This document shows, piece by piece, positions 1 through 6,919 of a stretch of 8,459 bases of DNA. The DNA lies in the NCBI GenBank assembly GCA_023436685.1, contig JAEZIL010000204.1:1-8459 (forward strand), in the 5' to 3' direction. The stretch comes from Bacteroidota bacterium (GTDB lineage Bacteria; Bacteroidota; Bacteroidia; Chitinophagales; Chitinophagaceae). The number at the start of each line of letters is the position of its first letter. Within the stretch, counting starts at the first letter, position 1. A program made the position numbers and the translations under genes. Under the pieces are notes generated by a model that was given only the letters and a program-made list of their open reading frames with translations, did not search any database and was not told the origin of the DNA.

Positions 1-1
1 T

Positions 2-580
2 ACCGGTGCTGCACAGTCAGTACTACCAGTTAAGGTTGACCTGGGAATAAAAGTTGGCGCCAACTTCTCTAAACTTGACGGCAAAACATGGCAAGAGGCA
101 TATAAGGGCGGTGTGCTGGGTGGCGTGTTTGTAGGCATACACCGCAAAAAAATAGGTGTGAGCGCAGAGGCATTATTCAGCCAAACTCAATATCAAATAA
201 ACAGCCCGCTGCCGGCAAACTTATACAACAATGCAGCCGATACAGGTAGGTCGGTAAATGTGCGTGCCAGTTATTTGAATATACCTGTGTTGTTCAATTA
301 CAAACTATTCTCAATGGCCTGGTTGCAAATAGGGCCCCAGTATAGTGGCATTGTTTCGTTGAATGATAAAGATGAATTATTGAAAGACGCTAAAGGCCTG
401 TTCAAAGGTGGAGATATCTCTGGTGTAATTGGATTGCAGATTAAATTGCCAATTAAGCTGAACTTTGGCGCCCGCTATATTCTTGGCTTTACAGATCAGA
501 ATAGCGGTAACAATCCTGCAGTGACCGATGCCTGGAAAAACAGGACAATCCAATTGCATGTAGGTTATTCATTTCTGTAG
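2..580 (+). CDS. PorT-family outer-membrane beta-barrel protein (5' truncated by window edge)
   Basis: The frame is open from base 2 to a TAG at 578-580, giving 192 visible residues; the true start lies before the window. A GTG at 113 is an internal codon and should not be taken as the start, because good coding sequence precedes it. The first visible residues (TGAAQ, then KVDLGIKVGANFSKL) look like the region just after a signal-peptide cleavage site followed by a first beta strand. Alternating strands follow (GVFVGIHRKKIGVSAEALFSQ, YLNIPVLFNYKLF, WLQIGPQYSG, GVIGLQIKLP, NFGARYILGF, QLHVGYSFL). The protein ends in an aromatic-rich strand, as outer-membrane barrels do. The 'YLNIPVLFNYK' strand followed by 'IGPQYSG' is typical of the PorT-like outer-membrane family (PF13568). 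Most members have no known specific function, and this one should not be called the secretion component PorT itself. The gene ends before a strong hairpin terminator. Confidence 0.8.
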   Translation, partial: TGAAQSVLPVKVDLGIKVGANFSKLDGKTWQEAYKGGVLGGVFVGIHRKKIGVSAEALFSQTQYQINSPLPANLYNNAADTGRSVNVRASYLNIPVLFNYKLFSMAWLQIGPQYSGIVSLNDKDELLKDAKGLFKGGDISGVIGLQIKLPIKLNFGARYILGFTDQNSGNNPAVTDAWKNRTIQLHVGYSFL

Positions 581-593
581 TTAATGTAATTTG

Positions 594-628
594 ATAAATG
601 AGGTAGCCGAAACGGCTACCTCATTTAT
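594..628. terminator. Bidirectional intrinsic terminator between convergent genes
   Basis: A perfect inverted repeat has arms at 594-609 and 613-628 (ATAAATGAGGTAGCCG and its reverse complement) around an AAA loop. The GC-rich core lies next to the loop and the arm is 16 bp. On the plus strand it begins 13 bases after the stop of the barrel gene and continues into a T-rich run (TTTATTTT, 624-631), as expected for a Rho-independent terminator. On the minus strand the stem contains the last codon and the TAA stop (625-627) of the Nramp-Usp gene. The minus-strand tail is less T-rich, so termination in that direction may be weaker. Confidence 0.85.
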
Positions 629-2508
629 TTTGCTATAAATACAGGGATATTAACTAAGTGCCGTACTGAGTTTATCGTTTCGCCAAATACCCAATCGCCA
701 ATGGTTTTATGTCCGTGGCTGCCCATTATCAGCAAGTCGCAGTGCTTTTCCTTTACTATTCTTGCTATTTCTTTTGAACGGTGGTTGAAACCAATAAACC
801 CCTCTGCCTTGTATCCTTTATTTGCAAAAAAGCGTACATATTCATTTAACTGCTCCTTGTCTGCTATCGTTTCATAATCTTGCGCTTGCTCCTTCATCAT
901 GCGTGCCTGCGCACTTTCCACAATATGTATCAAAGTATACGTTGTATTGCTATTTCCAAACTGCAGCGCATATTGTATTGCCCTTGTGTCTTTATCGCTG
1001 TAATCAAGTGTAATTGCAATATTAGAAAATGGCGCAGATACTATAGATCCAAGTTTATTGGCTGGCAGATTCTTGTGTACATTAATTTCTGTAGCCTCTC
1101 GCTTTCTCAAAATATAGGGGTATATAATGGTTATTAGCAGTAGTATTACAAGACCAAGCTCGCCTATGTAAATCATTCCCTGCAATAAAGAGCTATCTGT
1201 AGCCGCAACCCATTCTTGCGCGGTTTCATATACCAGCTTCAAGTTCAAGGTTACTATTATTGCTGCTATTAGCCACCCTGCACTTTTTACATATGGCTTT
1301 ATAGCAAAATTGCCCATCCTTTTTTTATCACTTACGAAGTGGAGTAATGGTATTACTGCAAATGCCAGTTGCATACTTAATAGCACCTGGCTGAATACAA
1401 GCATGCTGTCTACAGTTTCTTCTCCCATAAGCCATATTACCAGCACCGCAGGTACAATTGCCAGCAGCCTTGTAAGCAATCTTCGCATCCATGGGTTAAT
1501 ACGAAGGCGCAAATATCCTTCCATCACTATTTGTCCGGCAAGCGTACCTGTTACTGTAGAGCTTTGCCCTGCGGCTATTAATGCTACTGCAAACAAATGC
1601 GATGCCCATGTACTACCTAATAATGGTGCAAGCAATTGGTGCGCATCTTTTAAAGATGCTACCTGTTGGTTGCCAGATGTATAAAATGCAGATGCAGCAA
1701 GTATTAATATAGATGCATTTACAAACAAGGCCATGTTAAGTGCAATGGTGCTATCCCATATGTTGAACTTGATTGCTTTTTTTATAGACTCGTCATCACG
1801 CTTTATTTTGCGTGTTTGTACCAGTGCTGAATGCAGATAGAGGTTGTGCGGCATTACAGTTGCACCTATAATGCCAATAGCAATGTATAAGGCTGTATTA
1901 TTAGGTATTGATGGTATCAAACCTTTTGCCATTTCAATGCCCGATGGTTTGGCCAAAAACATTTCCAGCAGGAAACAAGCACCAATAATGGCCACAAGCG
2001 CAATAATGAATGCTTCCATTTTACGCATTCCCAGGCGTTGCAAATACAGCAGCAATATTGTATCAAGAAAAGTTATTAGCACACCCCACATAAGAGGTAT
2101 GCCCAGCAATAAGTTTAACCCAATTGCCATGCCCAGCACCTCGGCAAGGTCGCATGCTGCTATGGCCAGTTCGGCAAGTATATAAAGAACGAAATTCACT
2201 CCCTTAGGGTAAACCTCTCTGTTGCATTGTGCAAGGTCGCGGCCACGCACTATGCCTAGTCTTGCGCTTAACGATTGTAGCAATAAAGCCATGAGGTTAC
2301 TCATCAGCAGTACCCAAAGTAGCTTATAACCAAACTGGCTACCCCCCGCCAGATCTGTAGCCCAGTTTCCGGGATCCATATATCCTACACTTACCAAATA
2401 GGCCGGGCCGAAGAATGCGGCTATTTTTCTCAGCTTGCTTTTCGCATCTGACGGATTGATGGATTCATGTACATCACTTAAAGATTTATCTGAAGCTTTC
2501 CAGTTCAT
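625..2508 (-). CDS. Nramp/MntH-type divalent metal transporter with C-terminal UspA domain
   Basis: This 627-residue protein is an inner-membrane proton-coupled Mn(II)/Fe(II) importer fused to a cytoplasmic universal stress protein domain. Residues about 30-468 form the Nramp unit with many hydrophobic segments. The unwound TM1 motif DPGN is at 45-48 and the TM6 motif MPHN at 219-222, preceded by A216. These correspond to the Asp, Asn and Met metal ligands and the conserved His of the family. After a basic linker (about 468-495), residues 495-627 have the Usp fold: a first strand IAITLDYS with D502, and a nucleotide-loop signature with G596, G599 and G609 (G-x2-G-x9-G). The usual Ser/Thr after the last Gly is E610. 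Bacterial MntH proteins are normally about 410-450 residues, so the Usp part is an extra. The ATG at 2508 gives a short charged N-terminus before TM1 and fits the promoter at 2538-2568. It is probably repressed by a metal-sensing regulator. The Nramp and Usp calls are firm. Mn versus Fe preference cannot be read from the sequence. Confidence 0.93.
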   Translation of the reverse strand: MNWKASDKSLSDVHESINPSDAKSKLRKIAAFFGPAYLVSVGYMDPGNWATDLAGGSQFGYKLLWVLLMSNLMALLLQSLSARLGIVRGRDLAQCNREVYPKGVNFVLYILAELAIAACDLAEVLGMAIGLNLLLGIPLMWGVLITFLDTILLLYLQRLGMRKMEAFIIALVAIIGACFLLEMFLAKPSGIEMAKGLIPSIPNNTALYIAIGIIGATVMPHNLYLHSALVQTRKIKRDDESIKKAIKFNIWDSTIALNMALFVNASILILAASAFYTSGNQQVASLKDAHQLLAPLLGSTWASHLFAVALIAAGQSSTVTGTLAGQIVMEGYLRLRINPWMRRLLTRLLAIVPAVLVIWLMGEETVDSMLVFSQVLLSMQLAFAVIPLLHFVSDKKRMGNFAIKPYVKSAGWLIAAIIVTLNLKLVYETAQEWVAATDSSLLQGMIYIGELGLVILLLITIIYPYILRKREATEINVHKNLPANKLGSIVSAPFSNIAITLDYSDKDTRAIQYALQFGNSNTTYTLIHIVESAQARMMKEQAQDYETIADKEQLNEYVRFFANKGYKAEGFIGFNHRSKEIARIVKEKHCDLLIMGSHGHKTIGDWVFGETINSVRHLVNIPVFIAK

Positions 2509-2519
2509 GATTTATTCAA

Positions 2520-2547
2520 TCTAAAACTAAATTTAGACAAATCTAAA
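2520..2547. promoter_or_regulatory. Candidate metalloregulator (MntR/DtxR-like) operator
   Basis: A perfect palindrome TTTAGA-CAAA-TCTAAA occupies 2532-2547. A third half-site TCTAAA lies at 2520-2525, and the 9-mer AATCTAAAA recurs at 2518 and 2540, a 22-base (two helical turns) offset. The palindrome covers the -7 element of the Nramp promoter, the classic place for repressor binding. Nramp genes are commonly repressed by MntR/DtxR-type or Fur-type proteins, and a 16-bp AT-rich palindrome has the general size of an MntR box. The regulator's identity is inference, since no regulator gene is in the window. Confidence 0.55.
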
Positions 2548-2568
2548 AAATATATTGAAATATTCAAA
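2538..2568 (-). promoter_or_regulatory. Bacteroidetes-type promoter of the Nramp-Usp gene
   Basis: Reading the minus strand, TTTG (2568-2565) is followed after 19 bases by TAGATTTG (2545-2538). This matches the Bacteroidetes sigma-ABfr consensus of a -33 TTTG and a -7 TAnnTTTG with about 19-21 bases between them. Transcription would begin near 2531-2534, leaving a leader of roughly 25 bases before the ATG at 2508. The elements and spacing are seen directly; the start point is inferred. Confidence 0.75.
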
Positions 2569-2583
2569 TTACATTACAGACAC

Positions 2584-2599
2584 TACCTTTTGTATCTTG
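2584..2599 (+). promoter_or_regulatory. Possible -7 element(s) upstream of trpS
   Basis: Two overlapping candidates precede trpS: TACCTTTT (2584-2591, seven of eight matches to TAnnTTTG) and TATCTTG (2593-2599). No convincing -33 TTTG lies at the right distance upstream; the nearest TTG, at 2555-2557, is 26 bases away. If TACCTTTT is used, the leader would be only about 10 bases. This is a weak call based on position and one box. Confidence 0.3.
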
Positions 2600-2607
2600 C
2601 CGCAGTT

Positions 2608-3606
2608 ATGAGCAAAGAGATAGTAGTAAGTGGTATCCGTTCTACAGGATATCTACATTTAGGTAACTATTTTGGTGCCATGCGCAATTATGTGCGTATG
2701 CAAGAGGATTTTAATTGTTACTTTTTTGTGGCCGATTATCATTCACTTACCACTCACCCCGACCCAAAAGATCTGAAAGCGAACGTACACCGTGTAGTAG
2801 CTGAGAATATAGCCTCAGGCCTTGATCCGGATAAGGTAGCGTTATACGCCCAAAGCGATATTCCTGAAATTCCGGAGCTATACTTAATGCTGAATATGCT
2901 TGCATATAAGGGAGAGCTGGAAAAAGTGCCTACTTTCAAGGATTAGGTACGTATTCAGCCCGAAAACGTGAATGCAGGGTTATTGACATATCCTGTATTA
3001 ATGACGGCAGATATATTGATACACCGCGCTGTAAAAGTTCCTGTAGGTAAAGACCAGGAACAGCATGTGGAAATGGCACGCAATTTTGCCAAACGTTTTA
3101 ATAGCCGTTACGGTGAATTGTTTCCCGAACCACAAGCCTTTAACTATAACGATGCTTTAATAAAAGTGCCAAGCCTTGATGGTACAGGCAAAATGAGTAA
3201 GAGCGAGCACGGTAACTCAACCTTATACCTGGCCGATGATGATGACCTGATACGGAAAAAAGTTATGAAGGCCAAGACAGATAGCGGGCCCACAGAGCAT
3301 AATAGTGAAATGCCTGACTACATTCAGAACATTTTCCAGTTGATGCATTTGGTTTCAAAGCCAGATACAGAAGAAACTTTCCGTAGAGCTTACAACGAGT
3401 GTAACATACGTTATGGAGATATGAAAAAGCAGTTGGCCGAGGATATGGTTGCGTTTATAAAACCCATCCGCGAGCAAGCTTCAGAACTGCAGAAAGACCC
3501 TGAAAGAATTGGCAAAATATTAAAAGAAGGTGCTGCCAAAGCACGCGAAAGTGCTTCCAAGACTATTTCAGAAGCACGTAAACTTATAGGAATAAATTAT
3601 TATTAA
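2608..3606 (+). pseudogene. trpS: trpS, tryptophan--tRNA ligase, interrupted by an in-frame TAG
   Basis: This gene encodes the cytoplasmic class I synthetase that charges tRNA-Trp. From ATG 2608 the frame runs 112 codons to TAG (2944-2946), then continues in the same frame to TAA 3604-3606, for 332 coding positions plus the stop. Family members have about 325-335 residues, so apart from that codon the gene is full length. The HIGH-type signature HLGN is at 17-20, GKDQ at 147-150 and KMSKS at 195-199. The C-terminal helix (ASKTISEARKLIG) is also normal. An upstream TTG (2590) is in frame, but the ATG gives the usual MSKEIVVSGIR start. The flanks of the stop (TFKD, then VRIQPENVNAGLLTYP) align with the conserved FKDK/FKEK loop, so a lysine codon (AAG) has apparently become TAG by one A-to-T change. 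There is no length change and no other damage. It could be a sequencing error, a recent mutation, a suppressed amber, or two fragments with restart at GTG 2968. Confidence 0.9.
2944..2946 (+). other. In-frame amber codon inside trpS (codon 113)
   Basis: The bases read GAT TAG GTA within ACTTTCAAG-GATTAG-GTACGT. Frame and similarity are preserved on both sides. In remembered E. coli and Geobacillus TrpRS sequences this position is Lys (FKDKSA, FKEKSA). In Geobacillus it is about Lys111 of the ATP-binding mobile loop. Nearby genes ending at 580, 4296 and 6920 (minus) use TAG as their ordinary stop. Confidence 0.9.
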
Positions 3607-3632
3607 TGCATGGCTATTTAAGCACTGCTCAT

Positions 3633-3653
3633 TATCTTGTACATCACTAAGGG
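3633..3653 (+). promoter_or_regulatory. Weak -7-like box and SD-like site before the deoxynucleoside kinase
   Basis: TATCTTG (3633-3639) lies 21 bases before the kinase ATG. It shares the 9-mer ATTATCTTG with the antiporter promoter region on the other strand. No -33 partner is visible at the expected distance. AAGGG at 3649-3653 ends seven bases before the ATG and could act as a ribosome binding site. The kinase may instead be read through from trpS, which ends 54 bases earlier. Confidence 0.3.
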
Positions 3654-3660
3654 TTAACTC

Positions 3661-4296
3661 ATGCCATCTAAACGTGCTCCAAAACACATTGCTATTGCCG
3701 GTAACATTGGTGCAGGTAAAACTACACTTACACAATTGCTTTCAAAGCACTATAAATGGCAACCCCACTTCGAAGATGTAGAGCACAACCCTTACCTGGT
3801 AGATTTTTATGAAGATATGCCTCGCTGGTCTTTCCCGTTGCAGATATACTTCTTAAATAACAGGTTGAAAAGCTTACTGGAAATACGAGAAGGTAGTGAA
3901 AGTGTGATACAGGACCGTACTGTATATGAGGACGCTTACATCTTTGCTCCCAATTTGTACGACATGGGACTGATGACCAAGCGCGATTATGAGAACTATG
4001 CCTCTTTCTTTGAATCGCTGAAAAAAATGGTGAAGCCGCCCGACCTGCTCATATATTTAAAGGCTTCAATACCCACTTTGGTCGATCAGATACAAAAGCG
4101 CGGACGGGAGTATGAAGAAAATATCCGCCTCGATTATCTTAAACGCCTGAATGATTTCTACAACAAATGGATAGATAAATATAACGACGGGCCATTGTTA
4201 ATTGTTGATGTAGATACACTTCATTTTGAAGAAAGCGAAGAAGCGCTTGCTGAAATAGTTAGGCGTATAGATGCGCAGATAAACGGGTTGTTCTAG
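3661..4296 (+). CDS. Deoxynucleoside kinase (dGK/dAK/dCK family)
   Basis: This 211-residue cytoplasmic enzyme would transfer a phosphate from a nucleoside triphosphate to the 5'-OH of a deoxynucleoside, in the salvage route to dNTPs. The P-loop GNIGAGKT is at 14-21. E38 and D39 after the second strand are probably near the substrate 5'-OH. The family signature DRT is at 85-87, followed by VYED (88-91). The arginine-rich lid around RGREYE (147-152) should bind the phosphate groups. The length and motifs fit the dNK family (PF01712) rather than thymidylate kinase. Whether the substrate is deoxyguanosine, deoxyadenosine or deoxycytidine cannot be settled from motifs alone. ATG 3661 places the P-loop about 13 residues from the N-terminus, as usual. 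The gene sits between trpS (54-base gap) and the DUF5686 gene (58-base gap), all co-directional. It ends in TAG. Confidence 0.9.
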   Translation: MPSKRAPKHIAIAGNIGAGKTTLTQLLSKHYKWQPHFEDVEHNPYLVDFYEDMPRWSFPLQIYFLNNRLKSLLEIREGSESVIQDRTVYEDAYIFAPNLYDMGLMTKRDYENYASFFESLKKMVKPPDLLIYLKASIPTLVDQIQKRGREYEENIRLDYLKRLNDFYNKWIDKYNDGPLLIVDVDTLHFEESEEALAEIVRRIDAQINGLF

Positions 4297-4354
4297 TGTA
4301 ACATTTTTTGTTGTTATAACGATATACTATCAATACGTATAATTTTAAACTGCA

Positions 4355-6919
4355 ATGAGAAAAAGCTTCGCTTTAACATTGTTATTTCTTTGTGTACATT
4401 ATGTGCAAGTATTTGCCGGTACATTGAAAGGTAGGGTAACTGATGAGAAAGCTGAGGCTTTACCTTTTGCTACAATATATGTGCAAAGCACAGCCATAGG
4501 AACTACCGCAAATGCTGATGGCGATTATCAACTGACATTGCCGGCAGGTACACATAAGGTAGTATGCCAGTTTATGGGTTTCAGGCAGGTGATATTTAAT
4601 ACGACCATTGCGGGCAATGAAACTATTGTGCATAATTTTTCACTGCCTGAGCAAACGCTTGAACTGAAAGATGTTGTTATTCATGCCAATGCAGAAGACC
4701 CGGCATATAACATTGTCAGGAAAGTAATAGAACGCCGTGAATATCATCTGAACCAGGTAAAATCATTCCAGGCATCCATTTACCTGAAAGGCGTTTTTCG
4801 CAATCGCATAATGCCTACTTCTATTGCAGGTGTTATGAAGAAAAAAGAGGGAGAAAGTGTAAAAAGTGAATTTGGGCTAGATTCTGCGGGAAGAGGGATC
4901 TTATACCTGTGTGAGCAGGAAGCAGATTATTATTCTATGGCCCCTGACAAACGCCACACCATTATCCGTTCGGTAAAGCAAAGCGGCAACCCAAGTGGAG
5001 TAGGGCTTAGCCGTATGCCTCCCGTTGTTACTTTTTACGAAAACAACGTTAATCCTTTTATTGGTGCGGCACCTCGTGGTTTTATATCACCTATCAGCGA
5101 TAATGCGCTTAGCTATTATAGGTACAAGTACCTGGGTGAGTTTCAGGAAAACGGATATACTATCGATAAGATACAGGTAATACCAAAGCGTCTGTACGAA
5201 CCGCTGTTTAGCGGGGTTATTTACATAGCCGAAGGCGATTGGGTAATACATAGCCTGAAAATGACAGCAACAAAGACAGCTAACCTGGAGACATTAGATA
5301 CACTAAAAATTGAGCAGGTACACTTACCGCTGAAGAAAGATGTTTGGGTAATTAAAAACCAGCTACTGTACCCAACATTGAATATATTGGGTTTTGACGT
5401 GTCGGGTTATTTTATGACGGTGTATAACGATCAAAAAGTAAATGAGCCAATACCCGATAGCATTTTCAATACAAAGGTGATCAGCAGATACGAAGCTAAT
5501 GCCACTCAAAAAGACTCTTCATATTGGAATGGCAATCGTCCTGTGCCGCTTGAAACAGATGAGCAAAAGGACTATGTAGTAAAAGACAGTCTCCGTATCA
5601 GGTTCTCAGACCCTAACTATGTAGACTCTATGCGAAAAGAATATAATGCTATAAGCATCGGGAGTATTTTATTATCCGGTATTAGCCTCAATTCAAAAGG
5701 CTATAAGGATAATTTCCGTACTAATTCTATTTTAAGTCCGGTAAACCCTATAGTGAGTTTTAATAGTGTAGAAGGCTTAGTTGTTGCGCCTAAGCTATAT
5801 TGGTTGCACAATATTGATACATACCGGCATATAAACACCGTAGTAGCTGCACGCTATGGGTTTAGCAACCAACGTTTCAATTCAATAGCTAGTGTCAGCT
5901 ATCGCCAGGAAGACAGAAACCTACGAAACAAATGGTGGGAAATAGGTATACAAGGTGGCCGATATGTATTTCAGTTTAATCCCATCAGTAGTCTTTATCC
6001 GTTATATAACACCTTTTCTACACTGGTGTATGGCAAAAACTATATGAAACTATACGAGCGTTGGGATGCAACTTTGTTTTTTAATAAAGATCATGGCAAT
6101 GGCCTGAAATGGAATGCAAAGCTAAATTATCAGCACCGGGTACCACTATTTAATACAACGGGGTATTCCTGGGTAAACAATGCCGAAGCAAGATTGACCG
6201 GCAACACACCAGATGTACAGGCTACATTGCCTTGGGCCGGGCATAATGCCTTTATTATAAAGGCGTCAATATCCTATCAACCTAGGTTTACTTATACACA
6301 ATACCCGGGCTATAAAGAAGCAAACGGCAGTAGTTGGCCCGTATTTACTGTGGGTTATCAAAAAGGTATGGCCGGGATACTAGACAGTAAAATTGATTTT
6401 GATAGATGGCATTTCAACATTGCTGACGATATAAGGCTGAAATTGCTGGGAGAATTGAACTATAGTATAACTGCCTCAGGCTTCCTGAACGATGATGCCG
6501 TAGCAATACCCGATTTTGCCCATTTTTCTGATAACCAGGTTGCATTAGCAGCGCCTTATTTGCAAAGTTTTCAGTTAATGCCTTATTATAAATATAGTAA
6601 TCACGAAGCCATATATGGCGAAGCACATGTGGAATACTCTATGAAAGGGCTGTTGACCAATAAAATTCCGCTGTTGCGGCAAGCACAATGGTATTTTGTA
6701 ACAGGCAACAATACATTCTATGCCAGCCAAAACAACTATTATACTGAAGTGTTTCTGGGGGTAGATAATTTAGGGTATAAATGGATGCGCTTTTTGCGCC
6801 TGGATGTTGTACAATCGTGGAATAGTTATCATCAACCAGCAATCGGTTTGAGGGTAGGTATGAAGCCTGGTGGTTTGGTGCGTATCAGGTTAAATGCCGA
6901 TGCACCCGGTGAATGGTAA
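4355..6919 (+). CDS. DUF5686 outer-membrane protein with carboxypeptidase-regulatory-like N-terminal domain
   Basis: This 854-residue protein starts with a clear signal peptide (MRKSFALTLLFLCVHYVQVFA, cleavage likely after A21). Residues 23 to about 108 form a CarboxypepD_reg-like beta-sandwich (KGRVTDEKAEALPFATIYV, GTTANADGDYQLTLPAG), the same domain found at the front of SusC/TonB-dependent proteins. EDPAYNIVRKVIERR (114-128) then opens the DUF5686 region. From about residue 430 onward there are many alternating, aromatic-rich strands consistent with an outer-membrane barrel, ending RVGMKPGGLVRIRLN and a short tail. It has no TonB box or plug that I can recognise, so it is probably not a TonB-dependent receptor. 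The family is widespread in Bacteroidota and has no established function that I know of. The length is normal for the family. Its TAA stop touches the stop codon of the convergent antiporter gene with no base between. Confidence 0.87.
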   Translation: MRKSFALTLLFLCVHYVQVFAGTLKGRVTDEKAEALPFATIYVQSTAIGTTANADGDYQLTLPAGTHKVVCQFMGFRQVIFNTTIAGNETIVHNFSLPEQTLELKDVVIHANAEDPAYNIVRKVIERREYHLNQVKSFQASIYLKGVFRNRIMPTSIAGVMKKKEGESVKSEFGLDSAGRGILYLCEQEADYYSMAPDKRHTIIRSVKQSGNPSGVGLSRMPPVVTFYENNVNPFIGAAPRGFISPISDNALSYYRYKYLGEFQENGYTIDKIQVIPKRLYEPLFSGVIYIAEGDWVIHSLKMTATKTANLETLDTLKIEQVHLPLKKDVWVIKNQLLYPTLNILGFDVSGYFMTVYNDQKVNEPIPDSIFNTKVISRYEANATQKDSSYWNGNRPVPLETDEQKDYVVKDSLRIRFSDPNYVDSMRKEYNAISIGSILLSGISLNSKGYKDNFRTNSILSPVNPIVSFNSVEGLVVAPKLYWLHNIDTYRHINTVVAARYGFSNQRFNSIASVSYRQEDRNLRNKWWEIGIQGGRYVFQFNPISSLYPLYNTFSTLVYGKNYMKLYERWDATLFFNKDHGNGLKWNAKLNYQHRVPLFNTTGYSWVNNAEARLTGNTPDVQATLPWAGHNAFIIKASISYQPRFTYTQYPGYKEANGSSWPVFTVGYQKGMAGILDSKIDFDRWHFNIADDIRLKLLGELNYSITASGFLNDDAVAIPDFAHFSDNQVALAAPYLQSFQLMPYYKYSNHEAIYGEAHVEYSMKGLLTNKIPLLRQAQWYFVTGNNTFYASQNNYYTEVFLGVDNLGYKWMRFLRLDVVQSWNSYHQPAIGLRVGMKPGGLVRIRLNADAPGEW

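Noticed and set aside
113..115. GTG as the start of the barrel gene
   Set aside because: The frame is open and barrel-like back to base 2, so the GTG is an internal valine codon.
822..2185. Several plus-strand open frames opposite the Nramp-Usp gene (63-124 residues)
   Set aside because: They lie wholly antisense to a gene with clear conserved motifs, show no recognisable domain, and have the composition expected of shadow frames.
2590..2607. TTG start for trpS, six codons upstream of the ATG
   Set aside because: The ATG at 2608 gives the usual TrpRS N-terminus, and the TTG overlaps the likely -7 elements.
4300..4320. Possible terminator after the kinase (AACA, T-run, TGTT)
   Set aside because: The stem is only four AT-rich base pairs, too weak to support a terminator call.
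4307..4347. Possible promoter before the DUF5686 gene (TTTG 4307-4310 and TAATTTTA 4340-4347)
   Set aside because: The gap is 29 bases, well outside the usual 17-23, and the region is AT-rich enough for chance matches.
6414..6842. Two minus-strand open frames opposite the DUF5686 gene
   Set aside because: They are short and antisense to a well-supported barrel region, and lack start context and recognisable similarity.
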